From GWC2-45-44 sp041661665 (GTDB lineage Bacteria > Planctomycetota > Phycisphaerae > Sedimentisphaerales > UBA12454), in NCBI GenBank assembly GCA_041661665.1, contig JBAZTW010000014.1, positions 1-51,627 on the forward strand: a stretch of 51,627 bases of DNA, in the 5' to 3' direction. Position 1 is the stretch's first letter; the number at the start of each line of letters is the position of its first letter. The notes below the pieces were generated by a model, which was not told where the DNA came from, ran no database searches, and saw nothing but the letters and a program-made list of their open reading frames with translations. This document shows, piece by piece, positions 1-6,646 of this stretch. The position numbers and the translations under genes are program-made.

Positions 1-36
1 GATTTTTCAGACAGGATAACAGGATTGACGGGATAG

Positions 37-97
37 AATTGAAAATTGAAGATTGAAAAATGAATAATGAAGATTTGAGGAATCGGCTAATGCCGAT
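37..97 (+). repeat. GAAGATTGAAAAATGAA element, copy 1
   Basis: An A-rich arm (AATTGAAAATTGAAGATTGA and onward) is followed by a hairpin with ATCGGC at 82-87, a 4-nt loop and GCCGAT at 92-97. The same arm and hairpin order occurs at 41525-41575 and, with a reverse-complement partner, at 48687-48810. The stem sequence is kept while the loop varies, which suggests that the folded form matters. Confidence 0.75.
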
Positions 98-203
98 GAG
101 AATTTTATTTTTTAGACACTGATTAACGCAGATTTACGCGGGTTTTTTTAGACGGGATAACTCGCCACGATGCGCATCGCAGCGGGCAGGACTGACGAGA
201 TAA

Positions 204-238
204 AAGGCACAAAGGCAGAAGGCACATAGGCACAAAGA
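204..238 (+). repeat. GGCACAAAG short-unit array, copy 1
   Basis: Degenerate tandem units of GGCACAAAG / GGCAGAAGGCACATAG. A very similar array lies at 10641-10675 between hcp and the cupin gene. Confidence 0.6.
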
Positions 239-621
239 AGTTAGACGCTGATTTCGTTGACAACGCGGTTCTTTGAAATTCTTTTAGACACGGATTTACA
301 CGGTTTTACACGGATAACTTTTGTTTTAAGGCGGTGCGGAAACGCACCTGTAAAAAATCAACACTTCAGTCTCCGGCAAATACCCATTCGACTCTGCTCA
401 TGGCTGGATTTGCCTTTGGACTACAGCATTGATTTTTTTTACTGCTTTACAGTTGTGCCTTAAAACGTAAAATAGTAGATGGTCCTGCTTCGCTGTTACA
501 CAGCTACGAAGGATAAAATAGTCGGTAGGCAGAGAAAAAGTTGAGGAAATGAAAAATGGATAGGAAAAATTGTATATAAAAATCAATAAATTATAGAAAT
601 TGACTTAATCAAATAGTAAAT

Positions 622-696
622 ATGCCAAAAATAAAAGATATACCCAAAATTGATCGCCCAAGAGGAAAACTTAAAGAAAGTCATGGCGAAATATGA
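622..696 (+). pseudogene. RadC N-terminal relic
   Basis: A 24-codon frame whose first residues (MPKIKDIPKIDRPRGK) closely match the usual start of RadC (JAB-domain, DNA repair protein family), which commonly begins with an IKD-P-x-x-DRPREKL pattern. The similarity ends after Lys16, so the HhH and JAB metalloprotease domains are absent. Its stop codon overlaps the ATG of the Bro-N fragment. It is most likely the stump of a radC gene fused to other sequence by a deletion. The identification rests on a short motif remembered from the family. Confidence 0.5.
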
Positions 697-989
697 AAAA
701 AACACATTCAATCGTTTTGTTTAACCAGAAGCAGATTCGCAGATTCTATAACGAAGAAAAAGAGCTTTGGTATTTTTCTGTTGTCGATGTTGTGGAAATT
801 TTGACGGATAGCGAAAATCCGGCAGTTTACTGGCGAGTATTAAAGAAACGCCTAAAAGATGAAGGCTCAGACCAAACCGTTACAAAATGTAACGGTTTGA
901 AAATGCTCGCTGCTGACGGCAAAATGCGACTGACAGATGTAGCTGATACAGAAACGCTTTTGAGGCTTCCTTATAAGAATAATAAATAA
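693..989 (+). pseudogene. Bro-N domain protein, truncated
   Basis: 98 codons. The start (SIVLFNQKQIRRFYNEEKELW, then YFSVVDVVEILTDSENPAVYW) is the BRO family N-terminal domain, found in phage antirepressors and in DinD-like proteins of bacterial accessory regions. Full Bro-N proteins of this type continue for another 150 residues or more; this one stops soon after TDVADTETLLRL, just where the domain would continue with a helix. It directly abuts the PLD-like fragment (2-nt gap). It may still be expressed as an isolated DNA-binding domain, but the context of truncated neighbours favours a relic. Confidence 0.65.
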
Positions 990-991
990 CT

Positions 992-1276
992 ATGGCAATA
1001 CAATTACTCTCAAATCTTAATTATCCAATCGGCAATATTGTTAACCAAGAATTGCAGAATGCAAGCTCTGCAAAAATAGCTGTTGCCTTTTTGAAGTATT
1101 CCGGTCTAAAAGTTATTGAGCAGTCGCTAAATCATTGTCAGAAAAACAAAGGAAATGTTGAAATAATAGCCGGTCTCGATTTTAAGACAACCGGTCCGCA
1201 ATCAATGCACTACCTTATTAATTTACAGAAACAAGAACAAACTACCCTGCGCTTCCGCCTGGGCACTGATAATAAG
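992..1276 (+). pseudogene. PLD-like nuclease N-terminal fragment
   Basis: The first 95 codons (reading NIVNQELQNASSAKIAVAFL, then KVIEQSL and VEIIAGLDFKTTGPQSMHYL) resemble the N-terminal half of phospholipase-D-like endonucleases of the restriction and helicase-associated type. The catalytic HxKxxxxD half is missing. The open frame continues to 1372, but that tail is read on the antisense of the next gene and has no meaning of its own. With the RadC and Bro-N fragments it makes three broken accessory genes in a row, as expected at the eroded edge of a defence or phage-related island. Confidence 0.6.
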
Positions 1277-1278
1277 AT

Positions 1279-1953
1279 TTATGCACCGACTACGGCGGCT
1301 TGCTTTTCCTCAAATCTGCATAATTTGCAGTCGCAGAGTCCCGTGCTTTTCAAATGCGTAGTTCCCGCATAATCTCGCGTCTCGGCAAGTACGGCGCCTT
1401 TGGCTTTCATTTTGCGAAACGCCACATCAGCCTGGTGTCTGTCAAGAGTCCCGACGGCATCTATAAGAACGGTTACCTTTTTCCCCCTTTGCAAAAGACC
1501 AAGCACGGTTGCCGCAACCGCGCCCTCGGCGAGACCGCCGACAACGAGCATCTCATCAGCGCGCAATTCAGAGAGCAGCCTGTCGGCTCTTGGTTCTTCA
1601 AATGGGTCTATTGTTCGTTTATCTAAAATTACCTGGTCATAGCGCGCGAACAAATCTCTCTGGAGGTCTGTACTGTCGTCAGGAATAAATTCGATTCTTT
1701 TGCTGCGAAGGGTATATGAAATTTTCTGCCAGCCTGGCGAGTGGAAGCTATCGCCGTTTCTGCCTGGTTTGCATAACGTGGTGGAGACTACTCTAACATC
1801 CTTTGCTCTGGCCCAGGCAAGAACCCGGCGGATATTCATCAGAACCCTGCGATGATTTCGTACGCAGGCAGCGCCATCAGCAAGGAAAAAATCCTTCTGC
1901 GTGTCGATGTCGATGACAACGCGTTTTCGCCTTAATTTAATGGGCATAATCAT
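1279..1953 (-). CDS. Isochorismatase-fold protein lacking the catalytic cysteine
   Basis: 224 residues from the ATG at 1953, chosen because AAAGGAAG lies 7 nt upstream; the frame stays open to 1980 but the extra codons are the ribosome-binding site. The fold is that of cysteine hydrolases (isochorismatase, nicotinamidase). Asp17 sits in the D-x-Q-x-D motif and Lys112 in the ILDKRTIDPF segment, which are two of the three catalytic residues. At the nucleophile position the sequence reads VVGGLAEGAVAATV, with Val or Ala where the family has Cys. Hydrolysis by the usual mechanism is therefore unlikely, and a binding or scaffolding role is possible. The C-terminal tail has a cysteine cluster (LCDCKLC) that could hold a metal. 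Substrate unknown. Confidence 0.75.
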   Translation of the reverse strand: MIMPIKLRRKRVVIDIDTQKDFFLADGAACVRNHRRVLMNIRRVLAWARAKDVRVVSTTLCKPGRNGDSFHSPGWQKISYTLRSKRIEFIPDDSTDLQRDLFARYDQVILDKRTIDPFEEPRADRLLSELRADEMLVVGGLAEGAVAATVLGLLQRGKKVTVLIDAVGTLDRHQADVAFRKMKAKGAVLAETRDYAGTTHLKSTGLCDCKLCRFEEKQAAVVGA

Positions 1954-2110
1954 TTTTTTTCTTCCTTTCGGAATCAACAACCTGTTCCTATTTTAATACG
2001 AACCAAAGGCGCGATAGTTTCATAAATCTTATCGAAAATCCTCGGTCTTGACTTAAGCGGCATTTAATGCGAAATTACAGCCTTTATAACGATTAAATTA
2101 AAAAGGCGTT

Positions 2111-2773
2111 GTGACAACCAAAAAAACATTAAAAGAGTTTGCGAATATCGCCCTGTCGGCGACCGAAATAGAGGGCAAAATCGACTTTGCAGGCATTTTC
2201 GGACGTAAAGCAGCGGTACATATTGAAGTCGGCTCCGGCAAAGGTACATTCCTTGTTAATCAGGCGACAGCCCTGCCTGATGTAAATTTTCTCGGTATAG
2301 AATGGGCGAACAAATACTATAAATTTGCCGTAGATAGAATAGGACGGCGAGGGCTGGGGAACGTACGCGTTATACGCACTGAGGCGGCGTTGTTTATCGC
2401 TGAGAATGTCGGCGATGAAACGGTGGATTGTTTTCATATTTATTTTCCAGACCCGTGGCCGAAGAAGCGTCATCACAAAAGGAGATTTATTTCCACAGCG
2501 AATGTCGAACAGTTTTACCGCTGTCTGAAACCCGCAGGAGTTGTCAATATCGCTACAGACCATCAGGAATATTTCGAGTGGATGGGCGAAGTATTCGCAG
2601 GGTTTAAAGACAAATTTGAGAAGGTTGATTTTATTAAACCAGCCGGCGCAACTGAAGACGAATGCGCAGGCACAAATTTTGAGAGAAAATATCTGAAGGA
2701 AAATCGGGCGATTTATACAACGGCGTTTAGAAAAATCCTAAATCCGAATATCGAAATCCTAAACAAATCCTAA
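2111..2773 (+). CDS. trmB: tRNA (guanine-N7)-methyltransferase TrmB
   Basis: 220 residues from a GTG start preceded by AAAAAGGCG. TrmB uses SAM to make m7G46 in the variable loop of many tRNAs. The SAM site is seen in HIEVGSGKGTFLV, the acidic motif in NFLGIEWANKYY, and the family signature in FHIYFPDPWPKKRHHKRR, followed by the CLKPAGVVNIATDHQEYF strand. Length is typical. The last ten codons lie inside a repeat (2735-2872), so the natural C-terminus may have been extended or replaced by repeat sequence. Confidence 0.95.
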   Translation: MTTKKTLKEFANIALSATEIEGKIDFAGIFGRKAAVHIEVGSGKGTFLVNQATALPDVNFLGIEWANKYYKFAVDRIGRRGLGNVRVIRTEAALFIAENVGDETVDCFHIYFPDPWPKKRHHKRRFISTANVEQFYRCLKPAGVVNIATDHQEYFEWMGEVFAGFKDKFEKVDFIKPAGATEDECAGTNFERKYLKENRAIYTTAFRKILNPNIEILNKS

Positions 2774-2872
2774 TGACCAAAATTCAAATGTTCGAAATTG
2801 GCGGTTTTCTTGTTTTGAACATTTGAAAATTAGATTTTTGAATTTGTTTCGGATTTAGAATTTCGTGCTTAG
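2735..2872. repeat. Long imperfect inverted repeat at the trmB 3' end
   Basis: The core is a perfect 11-bp pair, TTCAAATGTTC at 2783-2793 and GAACATTTGAA at 2817-2827. Outside it the arms continue imperfectly for another 40 nt or so on each side, with CGAAATCCTAAACAAATCC on the left matching the complement of the right. The element covers the trmB stop codon and reaches the secretin stop at 2876, so it may act as a transcription stop between these convergent genes. A partial relative with the words AAATCC and AACAAATCCTAAA is at about 24220-24260. Confidence 0.7.
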
Positions 2873-2875
2873 AAT

Positions 2876-4858
2876 TTATTTGTTCGGGTCTTTGGGCTGA
2901 TTGGCATCGGGGGCAGTAGTATTTCCCACCGGCAGATTCGGATCGGAAGCCGGCATATTTGCTTCGATTGCCTGACGAGCCCGCTCTTTTTCCTGCTCAG
3001 CTTCCGCTTGAATTCTCGCGGCCTCGGCCTTTATTTTTTCTGCTTCTGCTTGTGCCTGTTCAGCCTGCGCCTTTGCCGTCGCTGCTTCTGCTTTTATTTT
3101 GTCCGCTTCGGCCTGTGCCTGGTCAGATTGTGCCTTTGCTTTTTCAGCCTGCGCTTTTGCGCTGTCAGCCTGGGCTTTCGCCTGTTCGGCCTCGGCCTGC
3201 GCCTTTGCCGCCTGAGCCTGAGCCTGCTGAGCCTGAGCCTTTATTTTTTCTGTCGCAACCTTGTCGGCATCGGCTTCGCTTCTGGATTTTTCAGCCTGCG
3301 CCCTTGCTTGTTCGGCTTCAGCTTTTGCTTTTTCAGCATCGGCCTGCGCTTTTATAGATTCTGTCTGGAGTTTTTCAGCTTTAGCCCTTTCCATAGCGGC
3401 ATCGGCTTTTGCCTTATCGGCCTGCGCTACGGCATTTTCCGCCTCGGCCTGCGCCAGTTCAGCCTCAACCTTTGTTTGCGCGGCTTCAGCGCTAGTTTTT
3501 TTGGCTTCGGTTTCAATTCTGGCCTTTTCCGTTGTAGCCTCATCGGCCTGCTGCTTAACGTGTTCGGTATAAGCCTTGTCTCCGGTCGGGTCGGACAGAA
3601 CCTCTCCTAACCCGGCATCGTATTTTGGCGCAGACTGTTTTTTATTTACCATTTCGAGCATTTTAGCATATTCCATACCGCCGGAAGAAATACTCGGAGT
3701 GAGAATGAAAATAAGCTCTGTGCCGGACTCTTCAAAATCCCGACTTGAAAATAACATACCAATAACAGGAATATCCTTGAGAACCGGATAACCCCGGAGC
3801 ACATCGCGTTTTTCTGTTCTTCTAATTCCGCCGATGACAAGACTGTTACCTGGCTTTACGCGGTTTTCATCGACTTTGATAGACCGTTCAGTAATAACAG
3901 ATGCCTGAACAACGCCCTTGGGCTTGGTATTTGAGCCGATTTTAATCTCCGTACTCAAACCCACAGAACCATCGGCATAAACGTGCGGCATAACTTCAAG
4001 AGAATCCTCAACCCATTGATACTCCGTAATAGAATACGGCAACACATTGGTTTGTTGTGTAACAATTTTCTCTATGGGAACAAAGTCCTTCGAGAGAACT
4101 TTCGCTTTCTGGCCATTCACCGTCTCAAGGGTGGGATTCATCAGGATTTTCAAATACCCTCTCGATACAAGCATATCGACAAGTATGTTGATTTTAGCAC
4201 TGGAGTAACCTATGGGCATACCGAAAGTTGCACGCTTGCTTTCACGAATGGAAGCGCCCGGGAAAGCAGGAGGCACAAGAGTACTTGTCTCGGTTGCACC
4301 GGAAATAGGATTTATCCTGGTAGCCCTTTTGCCGCCGAAAATAAAATCTTCACCAAACAGGTTTTTTATTTCTACGGTTGTCTCCCTGTCAAAAGTCTTA
4401 TCAGCGTAGAGTTCAACAATCATACAATCTATATTGACCTGAATGGGAGATAAATCAATGAGCTTTAGAATTTCCAGAACCTTGTCAGCTTCCGCATCAG
4501 TTGCACAATGGACAATAAGCTGATTGGTCGCATCGTTGGCCGTTACCTTGTAGCCCATTTGAGTTGTAATGATGGTCGCCATCTGTGCAGCAGGCTGCTC
4601 GCGAGTAAAATAGAAAACTTTCACGCCGTCTGCCACTTTAACTCTTTTTGGCGGCTGAATGTATATGTTCGGAAGCGGGTTGTTGACGCTGGGGTTCGAC
4701 CTGGTCTGCTCTATATCGCTTAGCGTCGCTCTTGCTTCGAGTTCGCCGGGTTTGTCATTAAAGTTTTCTTCGCAGCCGGCAAAAAATACAGCGCAAAGGA
4801 ATTGCAGAATCAGCGCACACCTTACTATCGCCATTTTGCGGAGTCGAATGTGGTACAT
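2876..4858 (-). CDS. Lipoprotein secretin with long Ala-rich coiled-coil tail
   Basis: About 660 residues. The ATG at 4858 is preferred because CGGAAA lies 8 nt upstream; 4867 and 4834 are alternatives. A hydrophobic segment ends in VFFAGC, a plausible lipobox. An N1-type repeat follows (FYFTREQPAAQMATIITTQM), then the secretin domain of the GspD/PilQ superfamily, with VKPGNSLVIGGIRR and LKDIPVIGMLFSSR, the usual VIGGL and PVLGxLF landmarks. From about residue 440 to 640 the protein becomes a seven-residue-like repeat of Ala, Glu, Lys and Gln (type KAQAEAE), predicted to be a long coiled coil. Secretins form outer-membrane rings for type II secretion or type IV pili, but no other secretion gene is nearby. 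The tail is unusual for a secretin and resembles TolA-like spacers. Confidence 0.85.
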   Translation of the reverse strand: MYHIRLRKMAIVRCALILQFLCAVFFAGCEENFNDKPGELEARATLSDIEQTRSNPSVNNPLPNIYIQPPKRVKVADGVKVFYFTREQPAAQMATIITTQMGYKVTANDATNQLIVHCATDAEADKVLEILKLIDLSPIQVNIDCMIVELYADKTFDRETTVEIKNLFGEDFIFGGKRATRINPISGATETSTLVPPAFPGASIRESKRATFGMPIGYSSAKINILVDMLVSRGYLKILMNPTLETVNGQKAKVLSKDFVPIEKIVTQQTNVLPYSITEYQWVEDSLEVMPHVYADGSVGLSTEIKIGSNTKPKGVVQASVITERSIKVDENRVKPGNSLVIGGIRRTEKRDVLRGYPVLKDIPVIGMLFSSRDFEESGTELIFILTPSISSGGMEYAKMLEMVNKKQSAPKYDAGLGEVLSDPTGDKAYTEHVKQQADEATTEKARIETEAKKTSAEAAQTKVEAELAQAEAENAVAQADKAKADAAMERAKAEKLQTESIKAQADAEKAKAEAEQARAQAEKSRSEADADKVATEKIKAQAQQAQAQAAKAQAEAEQAKAQADSAKAQAEKAKAQSDQAQAEADKIKAEAATAKAQAEQAQAEAEKIKAEAARIQAEAEQEKERARQAIEANMPASDPNLPVGNTTAPDANQPKDPNK

Positions 4859-4985
4859 AATTAGCATTTCCGAATAAGTGCCGTTTTCAATACTGAAGCA
4901 TCATTATATTGACAATTTCCGACCAAAGTCAAACTTAAACTATAAAAAAACATAAAAACTGGATTTTTAAGGCCTTTTGTAGTAT

Positions 4986-5026
4986 TAGGGTATAGGGTAT
5001 AGGGTATAGGGTTTAGGGTATAGGGT
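4986..5026 (+). repeat. TATAGGG heptamer array, copy 1
   Basis: Six successive heptamers of the type TATAGGG or TTTAGGG end 8 nt before the TTG start of rimO, where the last AGGG can serve as ribosome-binding site. Related heptamers are at 30811-30830 and, in the opposite orientation, 44179-44208. Confidence 0.8.
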
Positions 5027-5033
5027 TTTTTAA

Positions 5034-6395
5034 TTGGCAAAAAATAAAGAAAAATGTGAATTACAACAATTGACAGTCGGCTTTGTAGCTCTGGGCTGTC
5101 CTAAGAACATAGTCGATTCAGAAAAGATGCTTTCGCTTGTCGCACAGGCAGGCTTCATAATTGATTACGACATCAGCAGAGCAGATATTATCATCATAAA
5201 TACCTGCGGGTTCATTCAACCAGCGGTTGAGGAGGCAAAGGCGGCGATAAACGAAGCTATCGGCTGTAAGCGCAAAAAAAACGCAAGGACAAAAAAAGTT
5301 GTTGTCGCCGGCTGCCTTGCCGAGCGATTTAAAGAGCAGCTTCTCGATGAAATGCCGCTGATAGATGCGGTGGTTTGTCTTGGCGCAAGAGATAATATCG
5401 TAAAGGTTCTCGAAAATCTTAATGCCTCTGATTCGCCGAAATTATATCAAAGCCCGGCAGATTGGGACAAAATCGCTCAAGACGACAGCGACAGACTTTT
5501 AATCGGCTCGGCTCATCACGCATATTTGCGAATTTCCGAAGGCTGCGATAAAAATTGTTCTTATTGTACGATTCCGGCGATTAAGGGCAGATTCAGAAGC
5601 AAGCTTCTTGATAAAATTATCGCAGAGGCAAACCAGCTTGCCGACAGCGGCACGGTCGAACTTTCGATTATCGCACAGGACAGCACGAACTGGGGGCAGG
5701 ATTTTGGCGAAAAATCCGGGCTTATAAAAGTCATCGCTGAGCTTGAAAAAATCAAAAAACTCAAGTGGATTCGTCTGATGTATCTCAATCCGCCGGGCAT
5801 AAACGATGAAATAATCGAAGCGATAGCCAAAAGCAAAAAAGTCGTAAAATATATTGATATGCCCATTCAGCATATAAATAACGATATTCTCAAAAAAATG
5901 CACAGAACCGATACGCACGAAAAAATCGCGGCGTTGATTGATAAAATTCGTAAAGCAATTCCCGATGTTGTGCTGCGAACAACAATAATAGTCGGCTTTC
6001 CGGGAGAAACAGCCGAGCAATTCGCCGAGCTTGCCGATTTTGTTAAAGCAGTTCGTTTTGATGCGCTGGGCTGCTTTGCTTTTTGCGCTGAAGATGGAAC
6101 AAAAGCCGCTGGACTGCCGAACCAGATTGACGAAAAGACAAAAGATACTCGACGAGAAAAAATTATGCTGATTCAGCAGAGGGTCGCGTTCGAGAAAAAC
6201 GCGGCGATGAAAGGCAAAATTATTGAGTGCTTAATAGACCAAAATGACGGTGCAAATCCCGCCGTCGGCAGATACTTCGGTCAGGGGCCGGGAATTGACA
6301 GCGTTTGCCTTGTAAAAAATTGCAAAGCCGATGTGGGAAGTTTTATCAAAGCAAAAGTTATCGGCAGTAAAGATTACGATTTGATTTTGGGATGA
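5034..6395 (+). CDS. rimO: Ribosomal protein S12 methylthiotransferase RimO
   Basis: 453 residues. Radical SAM enzyme that methylthiolates the conserved Asp of ribosomal protein S12. The N-terminal UPF0004 domain carries cysteines in VALGCPKNIVDSE, INTCGFI and VVAGCLAERF for the auxiliary cluster. The radical SAM motif is ISEGCDKNCSYCTIPAIKG, and the C-terminal TRAM-like domain begins near IIECLID. The LGCPKN pattern separates RimO from MiaB. The start is TTG with no in-frame ATG nearby; the ribosome-binding site seems to come from the heptamer repeat just upstream. Confidence 0.95.
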   Translation: MAKNKEKCELQQLTVGFVALGCPKNIVDSEKMLSLVAQAGFIIDYDISRADIIIINTCGFIQPAVEEAKAAINEAIGCKRKKNARTKKVVVAGCLAERFKEQLLDEMPLIDAVVCLGARDNIVKVLENLNASDSPKLYQSPADWDKIAQDDSDRLLIGSAHHAYLRISEGCDKNCSYCTIPAIKGRFRSKLLDKIIAEANQLADSGTVELSIIAQDSTNWGQDFGEKSGLIKVIAELEKIKKLKWIRLMYLNPPGINDEIIEAIAKSKKVVKYIDMPIQHINNDILKKMHRTDTHEKIAALIDKIRKAIPDVVLRTTIIVGFPGETAEQFAELADFVKAVRFDALGCFAFCAEDGTKAAGLPNQIDEKTKDTRREKIMLIQQRVAFEKNAAMKGKIIECLIDQNDGANPAVGRYFGQGPGIDSVCLVKNCKADVGSFIKAKVIGSKDYDLILG

Positions 6396-6422
6396 TGCCT
6401 CTTCGCCATAGCCATAGTACAA

Positions 6423-6441
6423 CCCCCGGTAAAACCGGGGG
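6423..6441. terminator. Strong hairpin after rimO
   Basis: An 8-bp perfect stem (CCCCCGGT, loop AAA, ACCGGGGG) lies 27 nt after the rimO stop. The plus-strand trailer is A-rich (CTAAATAAAA), so it is not a classical T-tailed terminator in that direction, though read on the minus strand it would be followed by T-poor sequence as well. It probably still ends or protects the rimO transcript. The terminator of rplU at 41588-41618 uses the same CCCCC...GGGGGCTAA frame. Confidence 0.5.
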
Positions 6442-6450
6442 CTAAATAAA

Positions 6451-6478
6451 ACACCCTGCGCTGTCGCTTGGGCTCTGA
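6451..6478 (+). repeat. 28-bp repeat ACACCCTGCGCT..., copy 1
   Basis: A 28-bp block (starts ACACCCTGCGCT, ends CTTGGGCTCTGA). It recurs at 35079-35106 with one base changed and at 45192-45219 in reverse orientation. All three copies are intergenic. Confidence 0.85.
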
Positions 6479-6550
6479 CCGCCGCCTGTAAGCGGCTTTG
6501 GAATTTTTAATTTGATATTTATCTTATAAAAACTACACTATATATCAACA

Positions 6551-6602
6551 TTAGTAGTCAATAGTCAATAGCCAGTAGCTAATAGTCAGTAGTCGGTAGC
6601 CG
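6551..6602 (+). repeat. AGTAGTCAATAGTC hexamer-like array
   Basis: A degenerate array of AGTAGTCA / ATAGTCA / AGTAGC units ending 44 nt before the ABC exporter gene. A weaker relative made of CCGATAACTGATAACC units is at 30064-30096. No coding content. Confidence 0.6.
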
Positions 6603-6646
6603 GATTGCTGAAATTTTGCGCCAAATTGGTGTTTTTGGAGTTTTGA

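Larger units (their letters stand above)
1..621. other. Gene-free repeat-rich stretch
   Basis: No credible gene is seen here; the 68-codon frame at 257-463 has no family resemblance and runs through repeat sequence. The stretch holds several kinds of short repeat found elsewhere in the window: a GAAGATTGAAAAATGAA element with a hairpin (37-97), a GGCACAAAG array (204-238) and fragments of the type GACACGGATTTACACGG (about 113-172 and 283-318). A perfect 6-bp stem closed by a GAAA tetraloop lies at 333-348. An imperfect stem (CTTCG-CTGT paired with ACAG-ctaCGAAG) lies near 488-511. It reads as accumulated repeat debris next to the gene relics that follow. Confidence 0.6.

Noticed and set aside
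257..463. 68-codon frame in the left repeat region
   Set aside because: Runs through repeats and a tetraloop hairpin, lacks a ribosome-binding site and resembles nothing.
1277..1372. C-terminal 32 residues of the PLD-like frame
   Set aside because: They read the antisense of the isochorismatase-fold gene; the homologous part ends near 1276.
2959..3610. Long plus-strand open frames across the secretin tail
   Set aside because: They are antisense reads of the Ala/Glu/Lys repeat, low complexity, with no start signals or family match.
4986..5026. Telomere-like repeat
   Set aside because: TTTAGGG resembles plant telomeres, but six degenerate units inside a bacterial gene region are ordinary short tandem repeats.
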